This document shows, piece by piece, positions 38,518 through 47,830 of a DNA stretch of 64,000 bases (the first letter of the stretch is position 1; the number at the start of each line of letters is the position of its first letter). Source of the stretch: DASRDR01 sp044867785 (GTDB taxonomy: Bacteria; Methylomirabilota; Methylomirabilia; Rokubacteriales; DASRDR01); NCBI GenBank assembly GCA_044867785.1, contig JBIOVM010000116.1, positions 78,738 through 142,737 of the forward strand, read 5' to 3'. The position numbers and the translations under genes are program-made. The notes under the pieces were generated by a model. It worked only from the letters and a program-made list of their open reading frames with translations. It was not told the DNA's origin and searched no databases.

Positions 38518-40722
38518 GTGGCGACCGAGGGCGCGCCCGGAGGGGCTGCGCGCATCCCGCCCACGGGGCGCGAGGATCCCACGCCCGCGCGACGGGGGGC
38601 GGCCTGGCTTCGCCGGGAGCGCATGGTGTCTGCGCTCGCGCTCCTCGTCCTCACGGGCCTGCTCCTCGGTCGGGGCCCCGACGCCCGGCTGCGCGGCATC
38701 TGGTCCGACCTCTGCCAGCGGCTCGAGCCGCGCGCCCGGATCTCGGAGCCGGCGGTCATCGTGGCCGTGGACGACCGAAGCCTCCGGCGGTACGGCCAGT
38801 GGCCCTGGCCTCGTCAGCTCTTGGCCGAGCTCGTCGACCGGGTCCGAGGGGCCAAGCCTGCGGCGATCGGCCTGAACCTCCTGTTCCCCGAGGCGGACGG
38901 CTTCTCGGGCGAGAGCCTCGTGGCGCGGCTCCCCGGCCTCGGCGAGCGCACGGCGGCGTTGGTGGCGTCGCTGCCCGACGGCGACCAGGTGCTCGGTCAA
39001 GCCCTGGTGGGCGCGCCGAGCGTGATCGGACTGGCCGGCCTCGACGGGCCGGCCGCCGGCGTGACTCCGGGTCGCTTCACGCCGGCCGTGGTTCGCGGCG
39101 ACGATCCGGTGGCGTGGATCCGCCGCTATCGGAGCGCGCTCCGGAGCGTCCCCCCCATCGACGAAGCCGCCGCGGGGCGCGCGCTGCTGAGCGCCGCCGA
39201 CGCCGGCGCCGGTGTCGTCCGCCGGCTGCCGCTGGTGGCCGCCGTCGGCGACACGATGGTCCCCGGCCTGGGGATCGAGATGATCCGGATCGCGGCCGGG
39301 GCGCCGGCATTCTCCGTCCGGAGTGACCGGAGCGGCGTGCGCGCCGTGGGAGCCGGGGACGTCTGGATCCCCGCCGAATCCGACGGGACCATGTGGATCC
39401 ATTTCACGCCGCACGACGAGGACCGGTTCATCTCGGCGGCGACCGTCTTCGCGGGCAATGTTCCCCGGGAGCGGTTCGAGCGGAAGCTGGTCCTCGTCGG
39501 GGTGACCGCGCTGGGAGTCGGGGATCAGCATCTCACGCCGCTGGGCGAGTGGATTCCCGGCGTCGAGGTGCACGCTCAGGCGCTGGAGAACATGTTCGAC
39601 GGCCGCGCGCTGGTGCGGCCGCGTTGGGCGGCGTGGGCCGAGGCCCTGGGCCTCATGCTGGCCGGCGCGCTCGTGATCGTCCTCACCCCGGTGATGGGTG
39701 GTGGCCGCGCTGCCCTCCTGGCCCTCGGCCTCGGAGTCGGGCTCTTGGGCGGGAGCTTCGCGATGTACCGCCAGCTCGGCTGGCTCCTGGACGGCCTGAC
39801 GCCGGCGCTCGGCCTGGGGCTCGTCTACACCGCGACCCTCGGCGGCGCCCTGGCCGAGGCCGATCGGCAGCGGCGAGCGCTCCGGCAGCGGCTTCAAGAG
39901 GAGCGCGAGGCCGCGGCCCGGCTCGCCGGCGAGCTTGAGGCCGCCCGGCGCATCCAGCTCGGGCTCCTCCCGCGGCCCGAGTCGGCGTTCCCCGGCGAAG
40001 GGCGATTCCGCGTCTCGGCGGTGATGGAGCCGGCGCGTGTGGTCGGCGGGGACCTGTTCGACTTCTTCCTCCTCGACGGAGACCGGCTCCTGTTCCTGGT
40101 GGGCGACGTGTCGGGCAAGGGGCTGCCCGCGAGCCTGTTCATGGCCGCGACGAAGGCGTTCTACCGGAGCATCGCGATGCGCCACGCCGCCGAGCTCGCC
40201 GCGACCATGCGAGAGGCGAATGCCGAGCTAGGCCGGGACAACCCGGAGGCCTTCTTCGTGACCTTGGCCGCGGTCGTCCTCGACGTGAACACGGGACGAC
40301 TGTGGCACTGCAATGCGGGGCACGAGGCGCCGTGGCTCGTCCGGCCGGGGACCCGCGAGATCGAGCGTCTGGAGGGCGGCGGCGGCCCTCCGCTCTGCGT
40401 CCTCGACGACTTCCCCTATGAGACGGCCGCCGCGCGGCTCCAGCCCGGCGAGACCGTGCTCCTGGTCACGGATGGCGTCACCGAGGCGGACGGCCCGCGC
40501 GGGGACCTCTTCGGCACTCCGCGCGTCACGGCGATCCTGGCGGGCGCCGCCCAGACGCCGGCGCGCGCGGAGCCCGCGCGACTGGTTGCCGACCTGGTGG
40601 GCGCCTTGCGCGCATTCCGCGGGCCGGTCGAGCCGGCCGACGACGTCACGCTCCTGGCCGTCCAGTGGCTCGGCCCGGCCGGGACGTCCGAGCCCGCCGG
40701 CGCCACCCTCAACGCACGGTGA
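38518..40722 (+). CDS. CHASE2-sensor PP2C (SpoIIE-type) serine phosphatase
   Basis: 734 aa from the GTG chosen here. A first helix at about 36-55 leads to an extracytoplasmic CHASE2 sensor (about 60-360, with VAVDDRSLRRYGQWPWPR). Three further membrane helices (about 368-442) and a short coiled coil precede a PP2C SpoIIE domain (about 500-725) with the metal Asp motifs GGDLFDFF and VGDVSGKGLPA. It would dephosphorylate the STAS partner in response to an envelope signal. Its end overlaps the convergent OmpA gene by 14 nt. An in-frame GTG at 38437 inside the MBL gene is a less likely start. Confidence 0.88.
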   Translation: MATEGAPGGAARIPPTGREDPTPARRGAAWLRRERMVSALALLVLTGLLLGRGPDARLRGIWSDLCQRLEPRARISEPAVIVAVDDRSLRRYGQWPWPRQLLAELVDRVRGAKPAAIGLNLLFPEADGFSGESLVARLPGLGERTAALVASLPDGDQVLGQALVGAPSVIGLAGLDGPAAGVTPGRFTPAVVRGDDPVAWIRRYRSALRSVPPIDEAAAGRALLSAADAGAGVVRRLPLVAAVGDTMVPGLGIEMIRIAAGAPAFSVRSDRSGVRAVGAGDVWIPAESDGTMWIHFTPHDEDRFISAATVFAGNVPRERFERKLVLVGVTALGVGDQHLTPLGEWIPGVEVHAQALENMFDGRALVRPRWAAWAEALGLMLAGALVIVLTPVMGGGRAALLALGLGVGLLGGSFAMYRQLGWLLDGLTPALGLGLVYTATLGGALAEADRQRRALRQRLQEEREAAARLAGELEAARRIQLGLLPRPESAFPGEGRFRVSAVMEPARVVGGDLFDFFLLDGDRLLFLVGDVSGKGLPASLFMAATKAFYRSIAMRHAAELAATMREANAELGRDNPEAFFVTLAAVVLDVNTGRLWHCNAGHEAPWLVRPGTREIERLEGGGGPPLCVLDDFPYETAAARLQPGETVLLVTDGVTEADGPRGDLFGTPRVTAILAGAAQTPARAEPARLVADLVGALRAFRGPVEPADDVTLLAVQWLGPAGTSEPAGATLNAR

Positions 40723-41377
40723 TCTCGACGCGCCTGTTTCGAGGCTCGGCCACGCCATCCGGCGTCGGCACCAAGAGCTCGCGCTTGCCTCGGCCCACGG
40801 CCGTGATCCGGTCGGACGGGATGCCCCGGGCGACCAGGAGCGCGCTGACCCGCTCGGCGCGCCGGAGCGAGAGCGCATCGTTGTACTGGTCCGTTCCAAC
40901 GGCGTCGGTGTGGCCCGCCACAGTCAGCTCCGGCGCCGGCCGGGTCGCGATCGCGCGGAGGACCTCCTCCACGAGCGCCTGGGACTCGGGCGTGAACTGG
41001 TCGGTCGCCTCGACGAAGTAGAGGATGAACGTGACGGGCCGGGGCGGCGCGATCGCGAGCGCGGCGGCGAAGACCGCCTGCACCTCGTCGGGCGTCGCCC
41101 GTCCCGCCTCGAGCCCGCCCGCGCCGGTGCGCGCGCTCGCGTACGCGGTATCCAGCACGATCTCGCGCCCGCCTTCCTGGACGACGACGGCTCCCGGCGC
41201 GCTCCCCTGGCGGGGCAGGAGCACGATGAGGTCGGCGCGCGGTGGGGGTGTCGGCGGAGGCGGCGCCGGAGCCGGCGGCGGGACGCGGGGGGCCGCGCAC
41301 CCGGCCAGAAGGGTGCCCGCGAGGATGAAGCCGGAGAGGAGCCGCCGCCCGCCGCTACGGCGAGCCGTCGCTCGCAC
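40709..41377 (-). CDS. OmpA family lipoprotein
   Basis: 222 aa. The lipobox LLAGC at about residues 22-26 is followed by a Pro-rich linker and an OmpA-like peptidoglycan-binding domain (about 110-220) with VAGHTDAVGTDQYNDALSLRRAERV, the TDxxG...N..LS..RA signature. It would sit in the outer membrane and grip the cell wall. It overlaps the FecR gene by 23 nt, so it is made with FecR. Confidence 0.9.
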   Translation of the reverse strand: MRATARRSGGRRLLSGFILAGTLLAGCAAPRVPPPAPAPPPPTPPPRADLIVLLPRQGSAPGAVVVQEGGREIVLDTAYASARTGAGGLEAGRATPDEVQAVFAAALAIAPPRPVTFILYFVEATDQFTPESQALVEEVLRAIATRPAPELTVAGHTDAVGTDQYNDALSLRRAERVSALLVARGIPSDRITAVGRGKRELLVPTPDGVAEPRNRRVEITVR

Positions 41378-41816
41378 GAACGACGAACTCCGTGCCTCGG
41401 ACGCCGAGGATCGCCGCCGGCGTCTTGACCCGCATGCTATCGGGCGCCTGCTTGGCGATGCGGCCCGAGACGACGGCGAGGGTGCCCTTCGTCAGCGCCG
41501 CCTCGAGGACCCCAGGCTTGACGCCGTCGTAGACGAATCGCTCGACCGCGAGCACGCTGTTCGGCCCGGCGGACAGGAGGGTGTCGTCCGCCAGCGTCAC
41601 CCCGACCGCTCCGTCGGGGCCCGTCACGAGAACGTCGGCTTGCCACACGCCGCTCCCGACGAGCGCCGGCTGCGGCTGCCCAGCGCGCTCGATGTGCACC
41701 GCACCCTTGACGGTCTTGATCCGGCCCACGTCCTGCGCCTCGGCCTCCCCGCTCGCCAGCAACGCGAGCGCCGTTCCGAGGATCGTCACGAGGATTCGTC
41801 CGGTTGGTGTCCGCAT
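41355..41816 (-). CDS. FecR-domain protein, exported
   Basis: 153 aa. A signal peptide (ILVTILGTALALLASGEAEA) precedes one FecR domain: VGRIKTVKGAVHIER and VKTPAAILGVRGTEFVV are the two edge strands. Stand-alone FecR domains in such loci are probably envelope sensors or scaffolds rather than iron regulators. It is paired with the OmpA lipoprotein and next to the CHASE2 phosphatase. Shine-Dalgarno AGGAGGAGG is strong. Confidence 0.85.
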   Translation of the reverse strand: MRTPTGRILVTILGTALALLASGEAEAQDVGRIKTVKGAVHIERAGQPQPALVGSGVWQADVLVTGPDGAVGVTLADDTLLSAGPNSVLAVERFVYDGVKPGVLEAALTKGTLAVVSGRIAKQAPDSMRVKTPAAILGVRGTEFVVRASDGSP

Positions 41817-41859
41817 CGCCCCTCCTCCTGGTCGGGCTGTCCGCGAGACCAGGCCCCCG

Positions 41860-41865
41860 ATAATA
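41860..41865 (-). promoter_or_regulatory. -10 box ahead of fecR-ompA
   Basis: TATTAT on the minus strand, 44 nt upstream of the FecR start and well placed for a short leader containing AGGAGGAGG. The -35 is weak. Confidence 0.35.
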
Positions 41866-41911
41866 CCCCGGGGAGCCCGGCCGGGGCCACGCTCCCCGCG
41901 CGCCGCTGACC

Positions 41912-42352
41912 ATGCGGTCGGAGGCGACGTTCCGGAGCCGACTCGCGGCCTTCGCGGAGGTGCGGGGCTGGGCGGAGGCGTTCGGTGCCGCCGTGGGCGC
42001 CGACCGCGGCGCCGTCCTGCGGCTGGTCCTCGTGCTGGAAGAGCTCTTCACGAACACGGTGACGCATGGCTATGCCGGCCGCGACGACGGCCCGATCTGG
42101 GTCACGCTCGCGAGCCGGGACGGCAGCATCGAGGTGACGTACGAAGACGCCGGCCCAGCCTTCGATCCGTTCGCCCCGAGACCTTCGGTTCCCACCGATC
42201 TCCAGGGCTCGACCGGGGAGGTAGGCGGGCTCGGCCTCGCGCTCGTACAAGGCCTGGCGGTGAGGCCGCGTTACGCCCGTGTCGACGGGCGAAACCAGAT
42301 CACGCTCGCGGTACCCTCGGAGGACCCGCCGGCGCCGGCGGCACCGCGCTGA
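41912..42352 (+). CDS. RsbW/SpoIIAB-like ATP-binding anti-sigma kinase
   Basis: 146 aa, a lone GHKL HATPase_c_2 domain: N-box ELFTNTVTHGY, G1 box YEDAGPAFDPF and the GGLGLALVQGL lid. It would phosphorylate the STAS protein encoded at 37136. No sigma factor gene is in the window, so the ultimate target is not known. It starts next to the divergent fecR-ompA pair. Confidence 0.85.
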   Translation: MRSEATFRSRLAAFAEVRGWAEAFGAAVGADRGAVLRLVLVLEELFTNTVTHGYAGRDDGPIWVTLASRDGSIEVTYEDAGPAFDPFAPRPSVPTDLQGSTGEVGGLGLALVQGLAVRPRYARVDGRNQITLAVPSEDPPAPAAPR

Positions 42353-42623
42353 GCGACGGCCGGACGACGGTCAGGCCCTGGAGGTCGGCTGCGTAGGGGT
42401 GCGCCCGTCGCGCGACCGCCTCGATCTCGGGGCCATCGAGCTCGTCGCAGCGCTCCCCCGCGACTCCAGCCGCGGAGCCCCACGTCGCTCGCATCCGCGC
42501 CGTCGAGCGCCGCCGCGGCCTCGAACTGCCGGAAGGGGCGAGGAGAAGCGCCATCGGAGCTCTCGCGCGAGGCCTCAGGCGAGCACGGCCGAGCGGGACG
42601 GGACGGTCGAGCCGGGCCCATCC
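42353..42623. other. Noncoding stretch before the kelch gene
   Basis: About 270 nt between two convergent genes. A minus-strand open frame (42554-42300) overlaps the ATPase gene and resembles no protein; I see no hairpin terminator or promoter worth calling. Confidence 0.3.
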
Positions 42624-43556
42624 TCAGGGGCTGAAGATCTCGTGGACGTCGCTGTACGAGCCGCCGGGCTGCGGCCCGCCCGACACGACGTGAATCCGGC
42701 CCTCCAGCACGACGGCCGCCAGCCCGTGACGGGGGGTCGGCATGGGCGTGAACGCGCTCCATCGGCCCGCGGCGGCGTCGAAGGCTTCCACCTGGCCGAA
42801 CGTTCCCGCGGGCGCCTCCCCCCCGAAGACGAACAGGCGCGATCCCAGGACCGCCGCCGCGATCCCGCTCCGCGCGGTCGGCAAGGCCGGCAAGGCCGTC
42901 CAGGCGTTGGTCGCGGGGTCGTAGGCGTGATGGGCGTCGACGTTCCGCGCGTAGCTCCCGTCGAGGCGTCCGCCGACGACGTGGAGCCTCCCGCCGATCG
43001 CTCCCGCCGCGTGGTGATCGCGTGGCACGGGCATGGGCGCCCGGGGCTCCCAGCGATCCGCCACGGGGTCGTAGACCTCGAGCGCCCCCGTGTTGCGCCG
43101 GCCCGCGTCCACGCCGCCGGCAGCATAGATGCGGCCGTCGAGCACCGCGGCGGCGAGCGCGCCCCGCGCGGTCGGCAGCGGCGCCCGCGCGCGCCATCGA
43201 TCCACCCCCGGGTCGTACTCGAACACGCTGTCGAGCACGGCCCACTGGCCGCCCGCGTAGCCCCCGACCACGTAGAGCCGCCCGCCCACCGAGACGGCCG
43301 CCGCGTGATGGAGCGACACCGGCAGGGCGGCCCGGCGCTCCCAGCGGTCGCTCCGAGGGTCGTAGGCCTCGACCTGGTCGCCGCCCTGGCCGAAGCCCCC
43401 GATCACGTAGAGCCGGCCGCCGAGCTCCGCGCCGGCCACTTCGGTGCGCTTCGACGGCAAGGGCGCGGCGCGGGTCCACCCTCCCTGCCCGAGCCCGGGC
43501 CCGGCGAGCGCCAGAACGAGGACGGTGAGGGCTCCCGCCGACCAGAGACGCCTCAT
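42624..43556 (-). CDS. Secreted kelch-repeat beta-propeller protein
   Basis: 310 aa. A signal peptide (LTVLVLALAGPGLGQ) is followed by six kelch repeats of about 48 residues, each with GG-LYV-GG spacing (GGRLYVIGGF, GGRLYVVGGY, DGRIYAAGGV and so on) and a YDP-x-WE spacing. The propeller would close as six blades. It has no catalytic motif, so a binding role outside the cytoplasm is likely. A TACAAT lies just before the start. Confidence 0.87.
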   Translation of the reverse strand: MRRLWSAGALTVLVLALAGPGLGQGGWTRAAPLPSKRTEVAGAELGGRLYVIGGFGQGGDQVEAYDPRSDRWERRAALPVSLHHAAAVSVGGRLYVVGGYAGGQWAVLDSVFEYDPGVDRWRARAPLPTARGALAAAVLDGRIYAAGGVDAGRRNTGALEVYDPVADRWEPRAPMPVPRDHHAAGAIGGRLHVVGGRLDGSYARNVDAHHAYDPATNAWTALPALPTARSGIAAAVLGSRLFVFGGEAPAGTFGQVEAFDAAAGRWSAFTPMPTPRHGLAAVVLEGRIHVVSGGPQPGGSYSDVHEIFSP

Positions 43557-43611
43557 GCCTCGATTGTAGACGAGCCCCGACCCGCGAGCGGCCTAGCGGG
43601 GAAGCCCGAGG

Positions 43612-45198
43612 CTACCGGGTGAGGCCCACGTTCCAGAAGAACGGGCGGTAGCGGTTCGCGTACCCGGCCACGGCCTTCTGCTTGACGCGCAGGGTGAAGA
43701 AGTCCCCGAGCTTCACCACCGGGACCTCCTCCCAGAACCACCGCTGGACCTCTTCCCAGATCGCCTTGCGCCGGCCGAAGTCCGTCTCGCACTGGAGCCG
43801 CGCCTGGAGCGCGTCGAGCTTCGGATCGCACGTCCAGCCGGGCCAGTCGCAGGACAGGATGACCATCTGGGACGGATCGGTGTTGAAGCCGATGCCGGTC
43901 GTGAAGATCTCGTAGAGCTTCGGGTCGTTGCGGCGCTGGACCACCGTGGCCCACTCGAGCACCTGGAGGTCGATGTTGAACCCGACGTCCTCCAGCTGCT
44001 GCTTGGCGGCCAGCGCCGACTTGTACATCCAGTCGTAGAACTGGGTCGCCATCCAGCGGAGGGGCTCGCCCTTGTAGCCGGCCTCGCGCATGAGACGCTT
44101 GGCCTTCTCGCGATCGGGCCGGTTGTACACTTCCTTGCCGGCATCCGACCACCACACCTGCTCGCGGAAGATGAGGCTGGGGTCGAGTCGGTAGAACTCG
44201 GGGGCCCCCACCGCCGCCTTCATGATCGGCTCCATGTCGAGGGCGGCGACGACGGCTTGCCGGAGGAGGCGGTTCGAGAACGGCCCCTGCTTCTTGTTGA
44301 AGATGGCGCTGACCCACTCGTTCGGCTTCACGAGCATCACGTCGAGCCGGGCGTTCCGGGTGAGGCGCTCGTAGTTGTCGGGCGAGATCCAGTCGCTGAA
44401 GTGGTACTCGCCCGACTCGACGCCAGCCGCCCGCACCGACACGTCCGGGACCGGGATGAAGTGAAGCTCGTCCACGTACGCCATCCGCCGCCCACCGTAC
44501 CCGGCCGGCGCCTCGCTGCGTGCCGCGTAGCGATCGAAGCGCGCCATGCGGACGTGGCGGTCGGGGATCCGCTCCACGAAGCGGAACGGTCCCGTGCCCA
44601 CGAAGTCCTTGATCTGGCCGTCCCCCGCCGCCTCGACGACCTCCTTGGGGTAGATCGCCGGGAACTGGCTGGCGTTCGCGAGCGCGGACAGCACCGGGCC
44701 CGAGCACCCCGCGAACCGGAGTTCGACCGTGTAGCGGTCCTTCGCCTGCATCGACTGGACGTTCTTGAACAGGACCTTTCCGACGCTGGCGATCCGACCC
44801 CATCGCGTGATCGACGCGACGACGTCCTCGGCGGAGCATTCCTTGCCGTTGTGGAACGGCACCCCGCGGCGGAGGCGGATGGTCCACGTCTTGCCGCCGT
44901 CCGCCACCGTGTGCCCCTCGGCCAGCATGGGGATCACGCCGTAGCGCTCGTCCAGCGTGAAGAGCGGCTCGTAGAGATGCGAGGTCACGTCGTAGGTGAG
45001 GCTCGCCGTCGTCCAGTGGGCGTCCAGCGACGGCGGCTCGCCGATGATCGCGACCTTGAGGACGCCGCCGGGGCGCGGCTCCTGGGCGTGGACGGGCCGC
45101 CGCAGGAAGGCGGGCGTCAGCCCGCCGGCCGCGCCGAGGGCGGCGCCGGCCAGGAGTGCCCGGCGCGACGGCAAGGTGGCGGCTCGCGGCTCCGGCAT
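43612..45198 (-). CDS. Peptide ABC transporter substrate-binding protein (SBP_bac_5)
   Basis: 528 aa. Tat-like signal peptide (PSRRALLAGAALGAAGG) and a mature family-5 solute-binding domain with GGVLKVAIIGEPPSLD and YEPLFTLDE near the start. It binds oligopeptides or similar cargo. No permease or ATPase genes are beside it. It begins 4 nt after the C69 dipeptidase stop, which suggests shared use of peptides. Confidence 0.9.
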   Translation of the reverse strand: MPEPRAATLPSRRALLAGAALGAAGGLTPAFLRRPVHAQEPRPGGVLKVAIIGEPPSLDAHWTTASLTYDVTSHLYEPLFTLDERYGVIPMLAEGHTVADGGKTWTIRLRRGVPFHNGKECSAEDVVASITRWGRIASVGKVLFKNVQSMQAKDRYTVELRFAGCSGPVLSALANASQFPAIYPKEVVEAAGDGQIKDFVGTGPFRFVERIPDRHVRMARFDRYAARSEAPAGYGGRRMAYVDELHFIPVPDVSVRAAGVESGEYHFSDWISPDNYERLTRNARLDVMLVKPNEWVSAIFNKKQGPFSNRLLRQAVVAALDMEPIMKAAVGAPEFYRLDPSLIFREQVWWSDAGKEVYNRPDREKAKRLMREAGYKGEPLRWMATQFYDWMYKSALAAKQQLEDVGFNIDLQVLEWATVVQRRNDPKLYEIFTTGIGFNTDPSQMVILSCDWPGWTCDPKLDALQARLQCETDFGRRKAIWEEVQRWFWEEVPVVKLGDFFTLRVKQKAVAGYANRYRPFFWNVGLTR

Positions 45199-45202
45199 GG
45201 CT

Positions 45203-46471
45203 CTACCCTCCGTGGACGGCGAATCGGCCCGCCGCCATCTGCTCCAGGAGCGCCTCGCGCGCGCGCAGCATCCGGTCGACGTGTTCGGCGACGTCCCGGC
45301 CGGCGACGCGGCGATCGGCCGCCACCTCGGCCAAGAGCCGTCGCTCCCAGGCGTGCCACGTCGCCTGGACGACCGGCGTGCGGCCGGCCGGATCGTCCAT
45401 CACCCCGTCGCCGAGCTCCTTCATGAGCCACCACGCGGAGCCGGGGTCCGGGTCACCCGAGCCTCGCGTGAGGGCCTCGGGGAGCTCGGCGCCGACGACC
45501 AGGGGCAGAAAGACGCTCGTGCAAGGGGTTGTCTGCGCACACCACGCGACCACGGGACCGTCCTCTCCGAGCTCGGCCACCATCGACGCCGCCGTCGCGC
45601 CGGTCGCCGGCCCCGGGTGCATGCAGATCGACCACCCTCGGGGATCTCCGTCCGCCCGGCCGGGGCGATGGACGGTCCCGCCGTCGTAGTGGTCGCGGAG
45701 GAGTCGCAGCATCTCGGGGACGCCGGGGCGTCCCGCCGTGGCGAGGAAGCGGCAGCTCTGCCCGTAGCGGGCCTCAGCGCGGAACCGCGGCTCGGGATTC
45801 TCGAAGGCGGCGCGAAAATCGAAGCGCCGTCCCGAGCTCGGCTTCCACCAGCCGCGCTCGGCCGCGTACGCCTCGATCCCCCGCGAGGCCTCGTCCCAAT
45901 CGTCGGCGATGGTCGCCAGGTTGGAGATCGCCGCCCGCCCGCGCACGCGTCGCGCCACCCAGTGGCGGCCGGAGGTCTCCAGCACCCAGGCGCCGCGGGA
46001 ATCCGCGATGATGAAGCTGTTGTGGTAGTAGCGGCGACCGCCGTGCTGGGCGCTGCCGCCCTGGCCATGGCGCTCGAGGAGATCCGTGATGACGCGCTTG
46101 GCCTCGTCGGCCGATCGCCCGCGCTCGAGGCCGAGGCGCACGAGGTCCATCCCGAGGAGCCCGGTCTCGGCGGGCGCCTCCCGCGTGTGCAGCGCCTCGT
46201 TCCCGATCGCCACGCCCCGCGCGTTGACGCCGTGCTCGAAGCCCCAGATCCACCACGGGCGGCTGCCGAGGACGGCCAGCGTCTCGGGGGCGTCCGGAAC
46301 CTCGAGGTACGTGCACCGCACGGTGCTGCCGGGCCCGGGCCGCCGCGGCGGCACCGGGTCGAGCGGCTGGCACTCGGTCGACGGGCGATCGCTGTTCTTG
46401 GCGAAGAGGGTCCGGCCGTCGCGCGTCTCGGACCCCAAGACCACCAGGGTGTCGCAGCTCGTGTCCGGCAC
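45203..46471 (-). CDS. C69 family dipeptidase (secernin-like Ntn hydrolase)
   Basis: 422 aa. The Ntn nucleophile is the early Cys in SCDTLVV, followed by TLFAKNSDRPSTECQ, the family hallmark. GFEHGVNARGVAIGNEAL and SFIIADSRGAWVLET complete the catalytic core. It cleaves dipeptides; no export signal precedes the Cys. Together with the adjacent peptide-binding protein it makes a small peptide-use unit. A TATAGT about 45 nt upstream may be its -10. Confidence 0.87.
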   Translation of the reverse strand: MPDTSCDTLVVLGSETRDGRTLFAKNSDRPSTECQPLDPVPPRRPGPGSTVRCTYLEVPDAPETLAVLGSRPWWIWGFEHGVNARGVAIGNEALHTREAPAETGLLGMDLVRLGLERGRSADEAKRVITDLLERHGQGGSAQHGGRRYYHNSFIIADSRGAWVLETSGRHWVARRVRGRAAISNLATIADDWDEASRGIEAYAAERGWWKPSSGRRFDFRAAFENPEPRFRAEARYGQSCRFLATAGRPGVPEMLRLLRDHYDGGTVHRPGRADGDPRGWSICMHPGPATGATAASMVAELGEDGPVVAWCAQTTPCTSVFLPLVVGAELPEALTRGSGDPDPGSAWWLMKELGDGVMDDPAGRTPVVQATWHAWERRLLAEVAADRRVAGRDVAEHVDRMLRAREALLEQMAAGRFAVHGG

Positions 46472-46672
46472 GCCCGTTGCCCCCTTTGAGCCGCCCGAAT
46501 CGCGACGCGGCGCCCCCCACTATAGCCTGCCGGGCTCGGCGCCGTCCCCGGGCGCGCGGGGATGCTGGCCTGCCCATTGCCTGAAGGGCCGACGACGAGC
46601 TAGCCTCGGCCGGAGGATCGAAGGCCGCGGCGCCGTCGATCCGGCCGTTCGACCGACGACGGCGGGAGGCGC

Positions 46673-47125
46673 ATGGCGCACAGGCGGATCCGGAAGTTCA
46701 ACACCCGGGACACCTATCCGGAGCAGAAGCTGGACAACGACCTGTGCCAGGCGGTCGTGGCAGGGAACACCGTCTACCTGCGCGGTCAGATCTCCCAGGA
46801 TCTCGACACCCGGGCGTCACTCCACATCGGCGATGCCGGCAAGCAGGCGGACAAGGCGATGTCCAACATCGCCCTGTTGCTCGGCGAGGCGGGCAGCGAG
46901 CTCGGCCACATCGTGAAGGTGGTGGTGTACCTGACCGACATCCGCTACCGCGCGGCGGTGTACCGCGCGATGGGCAAGTGGCTCAAGGGGGTGTTCCCGG
47001 TCTCGACCGGTCTGGTCGTGCCGGCGCTCGCGAGACCGGAATGGCTGGTGGAGATCGACGTCACCGCCGTGATCCCGGACGGCTACCGGCCGAGCCGGGC
47101 CGGCAGGAAGAAAAGGGCCCGATGA
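46673..47125 (+). CDS. RidA family protein
   Basis: 150 aa. GNTVYLRGQIS, IVKVVVYLTDIRY and the Arg-bearing ALARPEWLVEIDVTAV motif fit the RidA/YjgF/UK114 trimer family, which hydrolyses reactive enamine/imine intermediates. A basic C-terminal tail (GRKKRAR) is added. It overlaps the DUF1028 gene by 4 nt (ATGA), a pairing that suggests a shared catabolic step. Confidence 0.9.
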   Translation: MAHRRIRKFNTRDTYPEQKLDNDLCQAVVAGNTVYLRGQISQDLDTRASLHIGDAGKQADKAMSNIALLLGEAGSELGHIVKVVVYLTDIRYRAAVYRAMGKWLKGVFPVSTGLVVPALARPEWLVEIDVTAVIPDGYRPSRAGRKKRAR

Positions 47126-47796
47126 CCATCGCGATCGCCGCCCGCTGCGTCGACACCGGGATGTTCGGCATCGCCATCTCCTCGTCCTCGCCCGCGGTCG
47201 CCGCGCGCTGCGCGCACGCCCGGGCCGGCGTCGGGGTGGTGGCGTCCCAGAACATCACCGATCCGCGCCTCGGCCCCGCCGGCCTGGACCTGATGGCGAA
47301 GGGGGTGGGCGCGGAGGAGGCGATCGCCATCCTGTGCCGGACCGTGCCGCACATCGAGTTCCGCCAGCTGATCGCCGTCGACGGCCGGGGCCGGACCGCG
47401 GCGTACTCCGGCCGCCACACCCTCGGCGTCCATGCGAGCGCCCAGGCGTCGGATGTCGTGGCGGCCGGGAACCTGCTCCGCGGCGCGGAGATCCCCGATG
47501 CGATGCTCGCCGCCTTCCAGCGCGCGCCGGGACACCTGGGTGACCGGCTGCTGGCCGCCATGAGCGCCGGCCTGGCGGCGGGCGGCGAGGCAGGGCCGGT
47601 GCATTCGGCCGGGATGCTGCTCGTGCGCGAGGTGCCCTGGCCGGTGGCCGATCTGCGCGTCGACTGGTCCGACGGCGACCCGGTCGCGGATCTCCATCGC
47701 GTGTGGGCGATCTACAAGCCCCAGCTGGAGGACTACGTCACCCGCGCCCTGAACCCCACGGCGGCGCCCCGCTTCGGCGTGCCCGGCGACCGGTAG
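47122..47796 (+). CDS. DUF1028 family protein (Ntn-hydrolase-like)
   Basis: 224 aa. The N-terminus IAIAARCVDTGMFGIAISSSSPAVAARC and the GVGVVASQNITDPRLG segment match DUF1028, a family placed in the Ntn-hydrolase fold and found with RidA. It may cleave an amide; the substrate is unknown. The ATG overlaps the RidA stop. Confidence 0.88.
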   Translation: MTIAIAARCVDTGMFGIAISSSSPAVAARCAHARAGVGVVASQNITDPRLGPAGLDLMAKGVGAEEAIAILCRTVPHIEFRQLIAVDGRGRTAAYSGRHTLGVHASAQASDVVAAGNLLRGAEIPDAMLAAFQRAPGHLGDRLLAAMSAGLAAGGEAGPVHSAGMLLVREVPWPVADLRVDWSDGDPVADLHRVWAIYKPQLEDYVTRALNPTAAPRFGVPGDR

Positions 47797-47830
47797 CGCG
47801 GCGGCGGTCCGGCAGCGACAATTACAGGCC

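Noticed and set aside
42300..42554. 84-codon minus-strand frame before the kelch gene
   Set aside because: It overlaps the RsbW-like gene and has no recognisable pattern or ribosome site.
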